A DNA stretch of 64,000 nt. It comes from Muscardinus avellanarius. Taxonomy: Eukaryota > Chordata > Mammalia > Rodentia > Gliridae. Position 1 is the stretch's first letter. Each line of letters begins with the position of its first letter. The notes under the pieces are model-generated. The model was not told where the DNA came from and did not search any database. It was given only the letters and a program-made list of their open reading frames with translations. The stretch spans positions 39,794,831 to 39,858,830 of the forward strand of contig OY726563.1 in assembly GCA_963383645.1 (NCBI GenBank), read 5' to 3'. A program made the translations under genes and the position numbers. Of this stretch, positions 50,549-62,744 are shown one piece after another.

Positions 50549-51114
50549 CTGACACAACCCGAACATTTTTCTTACATAGTATCTTGTCCAGAGTTCCTGA
50601 GCATGTGGGGCAGGTGCAGTCTACTTTTGGGGTGATTTCCTCAAAAGTTCAGGGTAGATTAAAATGAATTTACCTGTCTCTCCCCAATACTGGCCATTGC
50701 CACTGTTGCCATCTTGGCCCTCCTCCCGAGCATTTTTCTTACATAGTATGTTGTCCAGAATTCCTGAGCATGTGAGGCAGGAGCAGTTTTTTTTTTTTTT
50801 TAGGAGATTTCTCCAACAGTTCAAGGAGGGTTGACTTGGTTTTATCTACCTCTCCTGAATACTGGCCGCCGCTGCCACCACTGTCTCCACCTTCTTGGTC
50901 TGTCTCTTCTTTCTTATATTTTAGTTAGGAAGTTATGGCTATAGATGTCTCTATATATTGTCCCAATCAGATATTAAACCATAATCTGATGTCCAGGGTT
51001 TCTCAGAGGAATACCTGTCCTATTTGGCCTCTGCCAGCTATTGTTGCAGCGGCCGCAGTCTTGCTGCGGCCGCGTTTGCCAATGCGACTGCGGCCACCGC
51101 CATCTTCCTGGAAA
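50549..51114 (-). mobile_element. L1-5'UTR-like monomer array, unit B
   Basis: In minus orientation it begins TTCCAGGAAGATGGCGG at about 51111, the same start as the certain L1 5' end at 31.06 kb. A CpG-rich leader follows. Next come two tandem monomers of about 150 bp, each with a GGTGG/AAGATGGC-type core, 'GGCCAGTATT(C/G)', 'CTTGAACT(T/G)TTG', 'CTCCTGCC.CACATGCTCAGG' and 'TACTATGTAAGAAAAATG'. It ends GGAGCCCCACAT, shared with unit A. AAGATGGC is a YY1-type promoter motif in L1 5' ends. The family itself I do not recognise. Confidence 0.6.
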
Positions 51115-51139
51115 TTGCAAGGTATAGGTTTTTGCATAA

Positions 51140-51310
51140 AGAAAAGTATTCACTTCTCTGATAAATCCTCAGAAGTGAAATTGATGGGTCTTACAGCAAT
51201 TTCAACTTTAGTTTTATAAGAAACTGCCGCTTTGTTTTCCAGAGTTCCTGTGCCATGTTGTTCTTCCATGCAACGGGCTATGTAGAAGAGTTCTAGATTT
51301 GAAAATAGAC
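51140..51310 (-). mobile_element. Old L1M ORF2/3' fragment
   Basis: 'cctcagaagtgaaattgatg' and 'ttataagaaactgccgcttt' match the complement of the L1M region also seen at 62.9 kb. Confidence 0.6.
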
Positions 51311-51448
51311 ATGAAATTCACTGATAGTGAGTCACCTATCGTCTCTGAGTAGGTGCAGAACACAGTAATAAGCCATCTGGGAGAAGGGAGAAATGAGGAA
51401 ATTATGCAGGTAAATTAGTGCAGAGTTTCTTATGCAAAACCCTCTTAC

Positions 51449-51526
51449 CTTCTTTAAACTATATCCGGCATGGAAAATAATTGGAGGCAGCAGAATGTTG
51501 AAAAATACTTCTGGATCAAATGTTAC
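51449..51526 (-). CDS. SLC9A7: SLC9A7 (NHE7) exon 3
   Basis: A 78-bp exon of exactly 26 codons with both ends in phase 0. The acceptor is tttag|gtaaca and the donor aagaag|gtaaga. It encodes [16 protein letters not shown]..., ending [11 protein letters not shown]. This is the conserved '[17 protein letters not shown]' membrane helix of the NHE6/7/9 branch of the CPA1 antiporters, in the cation-translocation half of the protein. The reading frame joins exon 2 (RK|V) and exon 4 (KK|RHFF) without change. Confidence 0.96.
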
Positions 51527-52436
51527 CTAAAAGATTAAAATAAAGAAAGCAAATGTTTAGTTTAATACCATCTGGTGCTGTATTATTCCCTTAATATTGG
51601 AAGTTATAGGTTAAAGTTTGGATATTTGGAGCAAATGACGTCATTCCAGAAGGGAAGTACCAACTTCCCTGTGGACAGGCATGTTCTTCTCCCTGGAGCA
51701 CTTTTGACTTAGGATTGTGGTGTTTTAATACATATTAAGATAATTTGATAAAATTTTGAGAATTTGTGGGAAACTGTTGGCCAGTGACTTTGAAAAAGAA
51801 ATATAAGCATCTTTATTTTGATCACATCTTTATTAAGTTTTAACTGCAATAAAAATAGAGTCATGAGTATTGATGCCCTGGATTCTCATAGAATCCTTTA
51901 AAGACATAATTGCACTGAATTTAAGACTCTTCTGTGCCATAATAATTGATGTGGCCTATATCAGTCATCTGTGAGTCCAGGAGCTTCTTGAACATCCACA
52001 TAAATTCACCAACTCTAAACGGGCTGAAATCACTCAACTGATTTGGTTGATACACGGAAATCACTCCAACCTCTAGACAGCAAAGTCTTATCACATCCAG
52101 GAAAAAGTTAAGCATTCTATAAGCATAGTGTTCTAAAGCATGTTTATGTGGGCAGATTAATTGACTTTTACTACAATTAACTAATTTAAATTCTTCATTT
52201 TAATTATTAGAACTTAGCTATTCTCTCTAGAAATTGGAGATATTAATCAGCCTAATTAAAAAATGGTCCTTTTAAATTACATTTTATTCTATCTCCTTGC
52301 TACAGATAAGAGTAGTCTGCAAAGCAGGGAATGTCAGAATGAGAGGAAGCCTTGGAATCTGGGCCCAAGACAGCAGGACTTGCTAGAAAACACCAAACCC
52401 TATAATCTATGAGTTAGCACAAGGGTGTTTTTTGTT

Positions 52437-52637
52437 TTTTCAGTACTGGAGATTGAAACTAGAGGCTTTCTACATCTGTGATACAGCCCGAGCCCTTCTT
52501 TTATTTTTTGTTTTGAAACAAGGTCTTAGTATGTTGCTGAGGGCCTCGCTAAGTTGCTGAGGCTGGCTTCAAACCTGCCATCCTCTTGTCTCAGCCTCCC
52601 AAGTAGTAGAATTACAAGTGTGTGTCACCATGCCCAG
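52437..52637 (-). mobile_element. Sciuromorph dimeric SINE
   Basis: 'cagtactggagattgaaact' to 'gtcaccatgcccagct'. Confidence 0.86.
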
Positions 52638-53217
52638 CTCACAAGGGTTTGCTGACACCCAGTGTCCTTCACATCAGTCAAGCTCACACTTCTTCATGCC
52701 TCTTCTTCCCTCAACTAGCAACAACAGTCTTGCCCTTCTTTGTTCTCTCAACTTTGCTTTGTGTGGTAAAATTGTGAAGAGAAGAGATTTGAATAAATAT
52801 TTTCTAAAGGTAAAATGGCCATAATCTAAAAGATGAAAGTGGGTTGGGATCTTTGCCCTGTTTCTCCCATCCCACCCAGCTGGAGAGGGACTCCGTCATT
52901 TCAAAAGAGCATTTGCATTCCAGTTCACAATATTTATGGAAATCCCATGCTTTCTTAAGAATTGTTGAAAACAAAGAGCACAATAGTACTGCCACAGGGA
53001 CACAGACCAAGAAGGGAATGCTTCTCCCTAAGGATTAGTATAGTTCAAAAACAATAATTTAATTTTTGGAACACACCTACACTCTTTCTTTGACTGTAAG
53101 TCTTCATACATATTAGCTCGTTCTACTTCAAAAAGAGCTCCTTGTGACTGGGACCTCCTAGACTGCTTGCTATCTAAAATCCTCTGCTGATCAGCTCTCC
53201 TCTCTAAGTAACTGAAA

Positions 53218-53316
53218 AATATATATATATAATATATATATAATATATATAATATATAATATATATAATATATATTTAATATATATTTAATATATATATA
53301 ATATATGTGTATATAA
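53218..53316. repeat. AT-rich (TATA)n block
   Basis: Almost pure 'atatataat' variants with many self-complementary stretches. Confidence 0.95.
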
Positions 53317-53400
53317 AATCAATGAATGGTGATCTCTCTTGCTTATCCTAGAACTCACCCATATGAAGAAATACATAACTCTTTTTGTAGAGTATTTTTT

Positions 53401-53573
53401 GTTTGTGGTACTAGGGATTGATCCCAAGAACATTTTAACTCCAAACTATGTCCCAGTCCCATTTTATTTTTATTTTGAAACAGAGTCTCCTTAAGTCGCT
53501 GAGGCTTGAACCTGTGATCCTCCTGTCTCAGCCTCCCAAGTACTGGAATTACAGGTGCATTCTACCACACTCA
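53401..53573 (-). mobile_element. Sciuromorph SINE
   Basis: 'gtggtactagggattgatcc' to 'gcattctaccacactcac'. Confidence 0.84.
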
Positions 53574-53737
53574 CTTTCCTATGGAGTATTTTTGCCACCC
53601 CAACATCAAATGAAAAACAATGCTTGAACTTGGACCATAAGTCCTTCCTCTTCCCTCAAAGATTCATTTTTTGATGACAGTAAGTATACAAATATTTGTA
53701 GAATATATCAAAGGAGCTATGAAGAATTAACAATCAG

Positions 53738-53950
53738 CCGGGCATGGGCACACGCTTGTAATCCCAGCATTTGGGAGGTTGAGACTGGAGGATCGCGGTT
53801 CGCAGACAGTCTCGGCTACTTAGTGAGACCCTCTGCAACTCAGTGAGACCCTGTTTCAAAATAAAGAATAAAAAATAGGGCAGGGGGTGTAGCTTGGAGG
53901 TTGAATGCCCCTGGGTTCCATCCCAGACCCGCAAAAAAAAAAAAAAAAAG
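53738..53950 (+). mobile_element. Sciuromorph dimeric SINE
   Basis: 'gccgggcatgggcacacgct' to 'catcccagacccgc', A-tail, and 'gaattaacaatca' duplicated on both sides (53723 and 53949). Confidence 0.92.
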
Positions 53951-54189
53951 AATTAACAATCACATTTCTGAATACTGAATAAGTAAAAGTAAAATCAGTG
54001 CTAATTTTAAAAACAAACAATCTAATTTCTGAACCACAGCCAGGATAAAAGAAAATATGGTGGTTAGAAACATGAGGTGAGAGGGAACATAGTACTCCAC
54101 TGTGGGATTGGTGGCCCACCATCAGCTATAAATCCTAGCAAACCTGAGAGGGTCACATGGCTGAAAAGTTTGGAATAAAATACCATTTT

Positions 54190-54663
54190 TTGCCAGGTAC
54201 AGTAATATATAGCTGTAATCCCAGTATTTGGGAGGTTTAGGCAGGAGGGTCACAGGTTCCAGGCTAGTGCATGATAATTTAGTGAGATTCTGTTTCAAAA
54301 GCAAAAATAAAGGACTGGGAATGTAACTCAGTGGTAGAACCTCCCCTGGGTTCCATCTCCAGTAATGGTCCCTGCAACCTGCAGATTCCTTCCTTCCTTC
54401 CTTCCTTCCTTCCTTCCTTCCTTCCTTCCTTCCTCCTTCCCTCCCTCCCTCCCTCCCTCTCTCTCTTTCTTTCTTTGGAATTCAGCGGCATTGTACCTAC
54501 AAGTTACATACCCCCAGCCCTTTTTTGTAATTTTGAAACAAGGTCTCACAGAGTTGTGAAGGGCCTCCCTAAGTATCTGAGACTGTCCGCAAACCATGAT
54601 CCTCCAGTCTTCACCTCTGGAATGCTGGGATTACAAGCCTGTGCACCACCACACCTGGCCCAA
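54190..54663. mobile_element. Converging pair of sciuromorph SINEs around (CCTT)n
   Basis: A plus-strand SINE 54192-54365, (CCTT)n/(CCCT)n at 54387-54475, then a minus-strand SINE 54478-54661. Confidence 0.85.
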
Positions 54664-55203
54664 ACTGCAGTATTCTAAAATCTAGGAGTCCAGATAAGAA
54701 TAAGTTCAAACTCCAGTGCAAACCACCACAGAGATAAGAAGAAATGAGATGTTCTTTCAGGGTTGAATTGTCAAACCAGTCACACAGATGGTTGACTATA
54801 TGCTTTCAAGATTGAAAATACTTTTTATTTTTCACTTAATTATGTTTTCTTAGTAAATCTTTTACAGAAGTCTCTACCTCAGGTACTGAGTGTTGTGATA
54901 TAACTAGCATATCAATACTGAAAAACTTAGCTAGGATTTCTAACTTTTTAATAAAATTAGAATGTAAAATTCATCTGTTAACCAGGAATCAAATGTCATG
55001 TGGCATGCAGTTTGGATATTGCATGAACAGCTAAGGAATTGTCTGTTTTAGTGCCAAAGATGATTCGTTGCTGATTTTGGCCTGTACAGTTTATGTAAAA
55101 CTTTCATGGTAGAAGACAGGCTCTTTGCTCAGAGGTTTGTCTCTGGGAAGATTTTGTCAGTTCCAAATGTTTTATCAGTTCCAAATACAGTTTAGAAGAT
55201 TCA

Positions 55204-55599
<396 letters not shown>

Positions 55600-56504
55600 T
55601 CAACAACTGAGAAATGCAAAGGAAATCTTAGAAACCAAGTCCAGAGTGTGTATTTTAGGAGCAACTGCATGGTCCTTTAGAAAGCATCAAGTTGTCATTT
55701 ATTCTGGTCTGACTTACGTCCCCCAGCCACCAGAGGGACAAAGTGGAATGACACCTTTGGTGGTTTTTATGGCACTTCTCATCTTGTCTAATTCCTGAGG
55801 CTTCTGGTGGAGGAAGATGGGATGATCCGTAGCAAAGTTGTTGTTTTCTGCCCAGGCCAGCATAAGGCAGAACTGCTGAGCCCTTGATTTTCCCCAGAAG
55901 CATTCAGCGAGGACCAGGCTGCTGGAATTTCTAGTTGCTCTAAATGCAGCCTGCTTTGCCACACACCAGAAGGAGGAAAAGAAATGCTTTTGCTTAGGTC
56001 ATTTCAAATACTGGGTATCATGGAGAAAGTAATTATACCCCTTGGGAAGCTAAATGCTGCGGCATAAATTGGAGCAGTCATGATTCAGGGGCCAGAGAGC
56101 AGGTTCCTTGGGGCTATGGCTATGATGCAGCTAACATAATCAGCTCCAAGTCTTTAAGTCTCATTCCCTTCTTAGTTGTGACATCTCACTAGGAAAAAAT
56201 AGCAACAGCAAAATTGGGCATAAGCATTCAATTCCATGAATGAGGAAGGAGAGCTACTCCTTTGGTCCTAGACATGAGTCAGACGTGCCCAAGCAAAAAT
56301 GACTGAAATTTGGGGGAAAAACAAATAAATGATGGCTAAATAGTATCTATAATTCTCTTAGAAGGAAATTTTCAGAAATCTCTCTAAATTCAGTAATTTT
56401 CTAGTAATACTAAAAGACAGAATGGTAAAATGCTTCCTCATCCCATTTGCCATTAATAAAGATAGTTACATCTAAAAAAGAAAGAACAATGTTTACTATA
56501 TTTT

Positions 56505-56710
56505 TTTTGGTGGTATTGGGGGTGGAACCCAGAGGCTTTCTACCTCCGGGCTATACTCCCAGACCTATTTTATACTTTATTTGGAAATAGGGTCTCACTA
56601 AGTTGCTGAGAGCCTCACTAAGTAGCTGAGGCTGGCTTCGAACCTGTGCGATCCTCCTGTCGCAGTGTCACAAGCGTGGGGATTACAAGCGTGCGCCACC
56701 ACGCCCGGCT
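56505..56710 (-). mobile_element. Sciuromorph dimeric SINE
   Basis: 'attgggggtggaacccagag' to 'gcgccaccacgcccggct'. Confidence 0.9.
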
Positions 56711-56734
56711 ATATATCCTGTGTGCTGTACTTCG

Positions 56735-57090
56735 TATCTTGTGTGTCCCCTAAAGATCCATGTGTTAAATTCTAGTCCTTAGCTTGGTCCTATTGGGAGG
56801 TGGTTTCAAAACCTTTAAGAGGTGAAGCCTAATGGGAGGTCATTAAAGGGATGCCCTCAAAGAGGTTAATGGGACCCCAGCACCTCCATCTTCCATTTTT
56901 TATTCATGGCCATGAGACTAGTGACTTGTTTTACCACTCACTCCTGCCATGATGTGTTGCCATGGGCCCAAGCAAAAGGGACAATCAGTCATGGACTGAA
57001 ACCTCCAAAACTATGAGCCAGAACAAAGCTTTCTGTTTTATGTTAATTATTACAGATATAGTAACCGAAAGCTGACTAACATACTATACT
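56735..57090 (+). mobile_element. MaLR-like LTR, probable
   Basis: 'ttgggaggtggtttcaaaac', 'taagaggtgaagcctaatgg', 'ggactgaaacctccaaaact' and terminal 'gtaaccgaaagctgactaac' follow the same scheme as 44.4 kb and 25.6 kb. Confidence 0.55.
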
Positions 57091-57323
57091 ACATATTGTT
57101 ATAGTAACTGAAAACTAACACAATATGTATAATGTTCTATAATATCTCACATCTCCAAGACTAAGAACTTATGATACATTGTTGAATAGCAAATCACATA
57201 TAAAATCTAGAAAAATACAATTCTGTCTATATTTTATTATTATTACATTATTATAGACCTATATTAATTAATACTTATAGTTAGTTCACTTTTGTGAAAA
57301 AATAGCCTTAAATTTTTATTATA

Positions 57324-57746
57324 GCTAGGCATGGTGGCAGAGGCTTATTTTTTTTTTTTTTTTTTTTTTTTGGTGGTACTGGGGTTCCTGGAAGCCCTTC
57401 TACCTCAGGGCTACACTCCCAGACCTATTTTTTTTATACTTTTTTATTTGGAAACGGTCTCCTAAGCCAGTGCGCGCGGCTGGCTTCGAACCTGCGCGCT
57501 CCTCCTGTCTCTGCCTCCCAAGCGCGGGGATTACAAGCGTGTGCCACCACGCCCGGCGGCAGAGGCTTATAATCCCAGTACTGGGAGGATAAAAAGGAGG
57601 ATCACACAGGTTCGAAGCCAGACTCAGCTACTTAGTGAGGCCCTCTGCAACTTAGTGAGACCCTGTTTCAAAATAAAGAATAAAAAATAGGGCTGAGACT
57701 ATAGCTCAGATATAGAATGCCCCTATGTTCAATCCCCAGTACTTAA
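57324..57746 (+). mobile_element. Sciuromorph SINE interrupted by a second, opposite SINE
   Basis: The outer plus copy is 57324-57346 plus 57557-57746. The inner minus copy is 57347-57556 with a long T-run. 'ggcagaggctta' is duplicated at the junctions, proving the order of insertion. Confidence 0.93.
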
Positions 57747-58933
57747 AAAATGTCTATTATAAACTCAAAACAAGTTTCTTAATAATCTCGAGCTGACCAG
57801 ATATGTAATAAGTTGAAAACTTTTAAAGGTGCATGAAAAACTCAAACTTTAAAAAAAAAAACATGGTTTTCATTGCCAAAACAAGATGCCATGAGGGAAA
57901 AGTAGTAAAAAATAAAATCCATAATACAGATGGCTCTAGTTATCTGGAAAATGGGCAAAAGACAAGCACTTAAGGCCTTCACTGGCAATCCTCTGCTAGG
58001 TCTTAACTGCTAGCAGTTACATCCATTTCCTCTTGTTGGATGACAAAGCAGACAACGGCAGAGATAGCCAACTCTCCACAGGCCTGCCTGCTCCGCCTCA
58101 GGAGTACGCTTCTCTGCTCCCATTCATTCTCTTGGCCACCTTATGAAGGCTTAGGGCTTTCTGGTGTCTGTGCAGGTGACTGAATCAGTGGGGAACCTAC
58201 ACTGAGGTGGCTGCCGGCCCCGAGTCCCAGCTCCTAGTCCTCTTCATTGCTCTCTTAGGCAAGGAGGGGCCCTGCACAACTGTGGGGTATAATCCCAATG
58301 CATCATTAGTCTTTCTTGTCCCACCCAGGATGCTGGTGCTTAGGGGCATTCTACAAGCCCTCCTCCTTTCCCACTCTCTCCATGCTGGTTATTCTGCTGG
58401 TGACCACGTGGAGGCCCCCACCGTGCAGAGAACTTGGATCACGTTTACAGAATGCTGCAAACTTACTGCCTGACACTTTCCCAGGGCCCACGGCCTTTGC
58501 TGCCTATGCGGCCCTGTTTCTCCTTCAACAACGGCAAATTCCATAGGTTCTGCATTCCCTACACTATGAAGGTGCTTCCTGGGGCGTATTCTTCCTTGTG
58601 ACAATCTGGTGTACAAATATATCTAGCTCTGTGTGAGTCCTGTGCAAAAGAAAAAAACAACAGATGTTTATTTAACTAACCATTATAATGTTCCCAAACT
58701 TTCATTAGGATGACCTTCATGTTCCTGTCTGTGGACTGCCACACCATCCGCCTCTGCCCATGGTGCCGCTCTGAGTGTCTCAGCCTCGCTGCTCATGGCT
58801 AAGGTCATGTGGATGATGACTGAGACCAGCTGCGGGTGGCACTAGGGTTGCTCATAGCTCCCCAGGCTTTACTCTCTCTTCCAGATGGAACTCTGTAGTG
58901 CATTTTCATTTTCGTTTTTCTCTCTCTTTTATT

Positions 58934-59113
58934 TTGGTGCTAAGGATTGAACTCAGGAACATTCTACCTCTCAGATATGCCCCCCAGCCCTATTTTATTT
59001 TTTTATTTTGAAACAGGGTCTCACTAAGTTGCTGAGGCTGGCCTCGAACTTGTGATCTGCCAATCACAGCCTCCCAAGTACTGGGATTATAGGTGTACAC
59101 CACTACATCCAGC
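58934..59113 (-). mobile_element. Sciuromorph dimeric SINE
   Basis: 'ggtgctaaggattgaactca' to 'caccactacatccagct'. Confidence 0.88.
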
Positions 59114-60049
59114 TACCTGTATCAATTTTTATTTTTATTCCTATCCCTGGTTCAGCAGCTATTTTCCGATGAAGTTGTATATGACGAAAGTAATTCTGTG
59201 GTTCTTCAACACTCATCATTACACAAAATTATTTGGCGAGCCTGGAGAATGCTGCCTGTCATACCACAGAACTTAAATATCATCAGCAGGAAACCAAAGA
59301 AGTCATTTTTCAGAAACTGTCTCCCAAATCTAAACCTATTTTGTTCAACACACTCTTTTCTGGCTTTACTAATTTCATTGTTGGCAGAGCCAATAGAAAG
59401 TCTATAAACCACAGGGTCCTCACAAGAAATAATATGCAAACAAGGGGGGTTATATTTGCAGACACAATCCTCAATCACAAGAAACATTCTTGAAGTTTCT
59501 TCCAGTGATCATCATCATCACTATTATATCTAGAATCATCAGATAATGAACATTGTTTTTCATGGTTATAAAGCCTTATCCTCCCTACCCAAAATGCCTG
59601 GTATGCCCATATTAAAGACGGGAGACAGTGAAAGTAAAGTGCCATCCCTCTGTGCTTACAACACAAGACAGCACAGCAAAGATACAAGGCTAATACCATC
59701 CTGACAGTTTTGACCAAAAATGTACCACACCACCGGGTACACCACTAAATGCCCAGACGTTTTAGATTCGTACTTAATACCAGTATGTTCCATGGCATAT
59801 TAAATTCATGTTTAGTGTTTTACACATTAAGAATGAACAGGATATCAGGACAGGAGACTAGGTATTTTGGTGAGAAAATGATAAAAGACTTGGAGACCAG
59901 CATATTTCATCTATGGGATCTGAAGATGACTCATAATAGGAAACTGTAAACAGATTGTAAGTACAAGAAATTAAAACATAAATGATATTTCTTAAGGCTT
60001 AGAGAGTTCAGTATTCACAGAAGAAAGGAGAACCTCGGAGGCACTATTT

Positions 60050-60263
60050 TTTTTTTTTTTTTGGCGGTACTGGAGATGGGACCTAGGGGCATTCTACCAC
60101 CAAGTTATACCCCCTGCCCTATATTTTATTCTTTATTTTTAAACTGGGTCTCACTAAATTATGGAGGCCCTCACTAAGTAGTGGAGGCTGTCTGCAAACC
60201 ACAATCCTCCAGTCTCAACCTCCTGAATGCTGGGATTACAAGTGTGTGCCACCATGCCCGGCT
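60050..60263 (-). mobile_element. Sciuromorph dimeric SINE
   Basis: T-run, 'ggtactggagatgggaccta' to 'gccaccatgcccggct'; 'ggaggcac' flanks both sides. Confidence 0.9.
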
Positions 60264-60502
60264 GGAGGCACCGATTTGACTGACTCAACAGTACAGCATT
60301 CCAGACTACAAAGAGAAAATAACCTACTGTGCATGTGGGCCAGAAAAAAATTGCACCAAAGATTTCAGCTGATGAAGAGGGACTCACTGATTTCACAGGT
60401 AAATGACTAATGTCAGGTAATAATTTAGCTTTGAACTTCTGTGGAAAATAAATGTGGATGAAATTCTTTTTACTTTCTTTCAACTTTTTTTTGGTATGGA
60501 TG

Positions 60503-60707
60503 GTACTGGAGATTGAACCCAGAGGCATTCTACCTCAGAGCTATAGCCCCATCCCTTTTAAAATTTTGAATTTTTAAAAATAGGGTCTTGGTCTTATTAG
60601 ATTGTTGAGAGTCTTGCTAAATTGCTCAGGCTGGCCTCGAACCTGCAATCCTCTTTTCTCAGTCTCCCAAGTACTGGGATTGCAGGCATATATCACCATG
60701 CCCAGAC
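60503..60707 (-). mobile_element. Sciuromorph dimeric SINE
   Basis: 'actggagattgaacccagag' to 'atcaccatgcccaga'. Confidence 0.87.
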
Positions 60708-61355
60708 CTTTAATGTGGCTGAAAACAAAATGGTGAGCTCAAAGGTGCAAAACTTTAAGACAGTTTCAACTTGTGGGCATGAAAAACCTCATTTCACAAC
60801 TATATTGGCATGTTGTGCTGATGGTATATAATTGCCAAATTTCCTAATTTTTTAAAGATATAACCTAGAAGAAGAGAGGAAAAACCCTACATGTATTTTA
60901 TAGATATGCCCACCCCAAAATTGGCTGTGTGAGGAAAGAATATAATCATGAACCAAATGTGGCTTGAAAATCCCAGAGGGTCATTCAAGAAACCAGCCTC
61001 CATTCGTCTGGTGCCAGTTTGCCTTTGGTGCTGGCAGTTGCCGGAGGGCAGCTGAACAAGTGGGCACAGTGTAACTGTAAACAGGCAGCTGCCAACTGCG
61101 ATATGTAAATGTCTATATCCAGGAGCCTTGTTAAAGAGGGAGGGAACAGGTGCATGGATGTACCGTTCTCTGCTGGTGAGGCCTTGCCTTCTCCTATGAG
61201 CCACTCAGTGCTGAGGATCACCAGGCCCCTTTGGCCAGCAAGGTGGGAGGGAGGTCCGTAGGGGATGTTCTAAGTTCTATTTGAAACAATGAAGAAAGAA
61301 AGTATCTCATTTCACAGCCAGTGGAAAAAGTGTTTGAAGATAGTGAAAACTACAA

Positions 61356-61567
61356 ATTGAGTACTCCTTATCTGAAAGTGTTTCAGATTTCAGACTTTTC
61401 TGGATTCTGTAATATTTGCAATAGCCTTTAATAAGTGAGCATCCCTAATCTTGAAATTCAAAATCTGAAATGCTCCAAAACTCAAAACTTTTTGAGCATC
61501 ATCTTGGCTCTCCAAAAATCTCCAATTTTGGAACATTTCAGATTTCTAGATTGGGAATACTTCACCT
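61356..61567. mobile_element. Tigger-type DNA transposon fragment
   Basis: 'gagtactccttatctgaaag' and 'aaatctgaaatgctccaaaa' resemble the 12.47 kb element and its relatives. The element is shortened. Confidence 0.65.
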
Positions 61568-61659
61568 GATTTCCAATCTAGTGAATAAAGAATCCAGTTG
61601 ATTCCTGCAGACAGAAACAATTACTTTTCAAGTTTGAGGGTAATTTACAAGACTGTTTT

Positions 61660-61838
61660 TATGGTGCTGACAACTGAGCCCAGGGGCACTCTGCCACTGA
61701 GCAATACCCTCAGCCCTTTTCATTTGTCATTTTGAGACAGTGTCTCAATAAATTGCCAAGGCTGGCCTCAAATTCACAATCCTCCTGCCTCGGCTTCCCA
61801 AATTTCTGGGGCTACAGGTGTGCACTTCTGTGCCCAGC
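61660..61838 (-). mobile_element. Sciuromorph SINE, older
   Basis: 'tgctgacaactgagcccagg' to 'gcacttctgtgcccagc'; more diverged than most copies. Confidence 0.78.
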
Positions 61839-61931
61839 AGGACTTGACTTTTATCTTTTATAGCTTTGTGGCATGCACAAGTATGTACTACCATGCCTGG
61901 TTGATTTTTGTTAAGAATGAATGTTACAGGC

Positions 61932-62106
61932 TAGGTATGGTGGTACACACCTATAATTCCAGTATTTGGGAGGCTGAGACAGAAGGATCACAGGTTCAAG
62001 ACAAGTGCACTGCAGTTTAGCAGGACCCTGTTTAATTTTTTTAAAAACAAAGGACTAAGGTTTTAGTGCAGTGGCAGTGCGACCCTTGCTGTGATCCAGT
62101 ACCACA
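61932..62106 (+). mobile_element. Sciuromorph SINE
   Basis: 'ctaggtatggtggtacacac' to 'gtgatccagtaccac'. Confidence 0.82.
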
Positions 62107-62572
62107 AAAAAAGATAAGAATAACTGTTGTAGGCCTTTTCAATACCTTCCTCTACTTGTTCTGTTGCTTATTACACAGCTGCGCTACTCATTGATATATT
62201 AAAATTAATTTAAGGAAAACACACTCAAAATATTTTTGTTGATAATTTTGAATATGCAGCAAAACACTTTTGAAAACAATTTTATTGAAATGCAATTTGC
62301 ATACCATAAAATACATCCATTTCAAGTGCACAATTCAACAGTTTCTAGTATATTTGCAGAATTGTGCAACCATTACTATACTCTGATTTTGGAACATTAC
62401 CTTTGCCAGTCCCTCCCATTTACGCCCATCCTCAGGCAATTACTGATCTACTTTCTGCCTCTACAGATTTCCCTCCCCATCCATTTCATGTAAGTGGTAT
62501 CATACACTATGCAGTCTTTTGTGCCTGGCTTCCTTCACTGAGCATAGTGTTTTCAAAGTTCATCCAAGTACT

Positions 62573-62744
62573 ATAATCCCAGTACTTGAGACGCTAAGAA
62601 AGGAGGCTCACAGGTTTGAACCCTTAGCAAGTAGAGAGACTCTCATCAACCTAATCAGATTGTTTCAAAATAAATATGAAATAAGGCTGGGGGTGCAGCT
62701 CAGAGGTAGAATGCCTCTAGGTTCAATCCACAGTACCACAAAAT
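62573..62744 (+). mobile_element. Sciuromorph SINE inside L1M
   Basis: 'ataatcccagtacttgagac' to 'tcaatccacagtaccac'; left edge missing. Confidence 0.82.

Noticed and set aside
50040..51100. CpG-rich patch as the SLC9A7 promoter
   Set aside because: It lies between exons 3 and 4 and belongs to repeat leaders; the gene promoter must be upstream of exon 1, outside the window.
53218..53316. TATA-box promoter cluster
   Set aside because: It is a simple AT-rich repeat with no transcript or conserved element around it.
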